Source: Legionella beliardensis (GTDB taxonomy: Bacteria; Pseudomonadota; Gammaproteobacteria; Legionellales; Legionellaceae). Taken from it: 64,000 nt of DNA. The stretch lies in the NCBI RefSeq assembly GCF_900452395.1, contig NZ_UGNV01000001.1:3106435-3170434 (forward strand), read 5' to 3'. This document shows, one piece after another, positions 62,159-64,000 of the stretch; position 1 is the stretch's first letter, and each line of letters starts with the position of its first letter. The notes under the pieces are model-generated. The model had not been told where the DNA came from, ran no database searches, and worked only from the letters and a program-made list of their open reading frames with translations. The translations under genes and the position numbers were made by a program.

Positions 62159-62292
62159 TAAGCTGATAAACGCTTACGACCTTTTGCACGCCGACGTTTT
62201 AATACTAATCGTCCACCTCGCGTTGCCATACGTTGGCGAAACCCATGATCGCGTTTGCGTTTTAGCTTACTAGGTTGATAAGTACGTTTCAT
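62158..62292 (-). CDS. rpmH: 50S ribosomal protein L34
   Basis: 44 aa: [18 protein letters not shown] through KRLSA, the full-length L34 of gammaproteobacteria, Arg/Lys-rich. It is too short for a usual length cutoff but unmistakable. It heads the rpmH-rnpA-yidD-yidC-mnmE block and has a strong promoter 36 bp upstream. Confidence 0.98.
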   Translation of the reverse strand: MKRTYQPSKLKRKRDHGFRQRMATRGGRLVLKRRRAKGRKRLSA

Positions 62293-62327
62293 TTTAGACC
62301 TATTGAAATTTAATTTTAAGGTGGGCA

Positions 62328-62356
62328 ATGATAGAAAACTTTACAAGTTCTGTCAA
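62328..62356 (-). promoter_or_regulatory. Promoter of rpmH-rnpA-yidD-yidC-mnmE
   Basis: On the minus strand TTGACA (62356-62351), 17-bp spacer, TATCAT (62333-62328), 35 bp before the rpmH ATG. Perfect -35 and 5-of-6 -10. Confidence 0.85.
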
Positions 62357-64000
62357 ACTGTCTTACGAGTTGCCAAGCCCTTTTTCCTTAATTTTAAATG
62401 ACTGTGAAGGCATGCCTAAGCTTTCTAAATAAGAAAAAACGATTTCGCAGTTAATTTATACCAACCTTTTAAACAGGTTCATTACAAACCTGACGGTAAA
62501 GTACTAAGCAATTACGTAGTTCTTTGTTCCTAAATCGCTGTGCACCAAAGCGTTGCTGCATTCCCGCATCTAATCAAGCTTAATGAATAAATTTAAAAGA
62601 AATTGTTTTTAGCCAGTATAATAATAATTAAATTAATTTAAATAATATATGTTTATTATTAGCTTTATTTTTTCTGGGGATAACTATAAAAAGAAATTTA
62701 AAAACAAATAGATACGTTTAATTTAAAGCTGTTAAGAGTTCGTGTTCTTCTTGGTTAAGAGCTTAAGATAATATTTATAATAAAGCAAAACTAACTTAGC
62801 TATACACAATATTTACTAAAGTAATAAAGCCTTCTTTACACAAATTATTAGCCTAGAAAAATTGTTTAAATTTTATACTTAAGCTTGCTTACATAATAAT
62901 AACAATAAAATAATATATTTATTTTGTTATGTTTATTATGATCAGTTTTTCTGTTGAAAACTTAAGAAACTATTTATTTAATAATAACTTAACTCAAAAA
63001 AAACCTGGTGATAGATAGTTCTTAACACGTAGCTGCTTTAGGTAATAAAGTGTTCTAATTAATTATAATTCACTTTTAACTTAAGATTATCCCCAAGATG
63101 GATTTAGTTTGTTAAGCGATATTTCTACGATTTAATGGGCTTATAAACAATCATTATCACCATTCTTAAGTTAAATGAAAAAATGTTGGTGCCCTAGAAC
63201 ACGCCTTGCATTATTTTTCACCTAATTTTGTTCCGGTAATAATAGTGGGAGAGACGCCTTGCCGCCTTACCTATTCTTTGACGCACTTATTTTCAGTGAG
63301 ACATGCACAATTAATAACGATTTAAAGCAAAATTTTTAATTTTCATGAAGAGGATAGCTTTATCTCTTAACTTTTTTGATATACATTATTCTTAAACATA
63401 CTTCTTGCCACTCAAATGAGAGGCTTTATGCGACTTAGGTGTCTTAAGAGGCTATTTGAAAGTGAGCTGTGGTAAGCTCTATAGCAAATTTCAAACAGAC
63501 CCCTAGATCACAAGGAAAAGCATAAGTTTTGTCCCTTCAATGGTTAGGAGGTATGGAAAAACGTATTTTACCTATATGGATATAGAGTAGTTTTCATTTG
63601 CATAATTAGTTCTTTGTATATTCTTTTTTAAATAACTAATTTTGTTGAATTAGATTAACAGACCTCATATTAATAATAATTTATTTGACTTTTATCTTTA
63701 AATTTTGAATATTTAAAGTCCAATTTAATCAATTTTTGGGCATACTTGCTGTAATATACGGAAAAGTCGAACCTAGGAACTATATTTTTATTCTTTGCCA
63801 GGTATAATGATCGACCCGCCTATGATTGTTTTATTAAAGTATGACTATTTGCTTTATCAAAGCGGTTTTAGGAAAAGTGGCGCTTTAATTAATTTAAATA
63901 AATGCGTCACTAGCAAGCTGATATGCTTGCTGGCTTCGGTGGCAGTATTTAACTTTATTGGTTGTTTCAATGGCAACCATTGTTGCTTGAGGAGTTTTTT
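62357..64000. other. Gene-poor AT-rich region beside rpmH, possible origin region
   Basis: 1.6 kb without a convincing gene, where dnaA and oriC usually lie in relatives. It contains two 8-of-9 DnaA-box variants (TTATCCCCA at 63087-63095, and its complement near 62676), a CTATACACA near 62800, and long runs of A and T. A nested hairpin sits at 63451-63495, and TATAAT at 63803-63808 precedes an open frame (ATG 63822, runs off the end). A 30-codon minus frame lies at 62469-62561. No exact DnaA box and no dnaA are seen. Confidence 0.5.

Overview
The window is a low-GC (by eye roughly 36-38 %) gammaproteobacterial chromosome segment whose gene content and order fit Legionella or a close relative in the Legionellales. 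The support is gene order: rpmH-rnpA-yidD-yidC-mnmE, the atpIBEFHAGDC operon, rsmI/lpoA-yraN-diaA-dolP and rppH-ptsP-lgt-thyA are all present. Between these housekeeping blocks sit long orphan proteins with coiled coils, membrane segments and glutamate-rich C termini of the kind seen in Dot/Icm effectors. Genus assignment is an inference; no rRNA or tRNA gene was seen.

Layout. 0-9.4 kb: a pterin/folate pair (pteridine-reductase-like SDR and a PTPS-III-type synthase) around a MidA-family methyltransferase, then priA and a thioesterase, stress-type small proteins (CsbD, BON, PRC-barrel, zinc ribbon), nfi and the large catalase katE. 9.4-17.4 kb: acyltransferase-3, zinc alcohol dehydrogenase, CysZ-like protein, cbpA-cbpM, a methyltransferase, two small exported proteins, and an orphan with a C-terminal CaaX box (CLIQ). 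17.4-22.8 kb (minus): rppH-ptsP-tauE-lgt-thyA. 22.9-32.6 kb (plus): an orphan membrane protein, metG-rnfB-nth, an orphan 588-aa protein, a double-length VUT/YhhQ-type transporter, and an internally duplicated orphan ending in CNLI. 32.6-40.9 kb: glmU, ansA, three orphans (one broken by a frameshift) and an SRAP/YedK gene. 40.9-50 kb (minus): an MFS transporter, a cluster of DnaA-box-like sites, and the complete F1Fo ATP synthase operon with a near-consensus promoter. 50-62.3 kb: two tandem BON lipoproteins (dolP family), diaA, yraN, lpoA, divergent rsmI, an AlkB-type di-iron oxygenase, an orphan paralogous to the one at 36.7 kb, then mnmE-yidC-yidD-rnpA-rpmH. 62.3-64 kb: about 1.7 kb of AT-rich DNA with no convincing gene, where the dnaA/oriC region would be expected.

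How the parts work together. The conserved blocks cover energy conservation (ATP synthase), envelope assembly (lgt, glmU, lpoA, dolP, yidC), replication restart and repair (priA, nth, nfi, SRAP) and tRNA or rRNA modification (mnmE, rsmI). The accessory layer is about eight orphan proteins. Two end in CaaX-like boxes, two have an exact CTTAATATT (the published PmrA-element consensus as I recall it) about 105-120 bp upstream, and two are paralogues of each other. Intergenic DNA carries a roughly 100-bp palindromic repeat in several states of decay and a MITE-like element with about 42-bp imperfect terminal inverted repeats.
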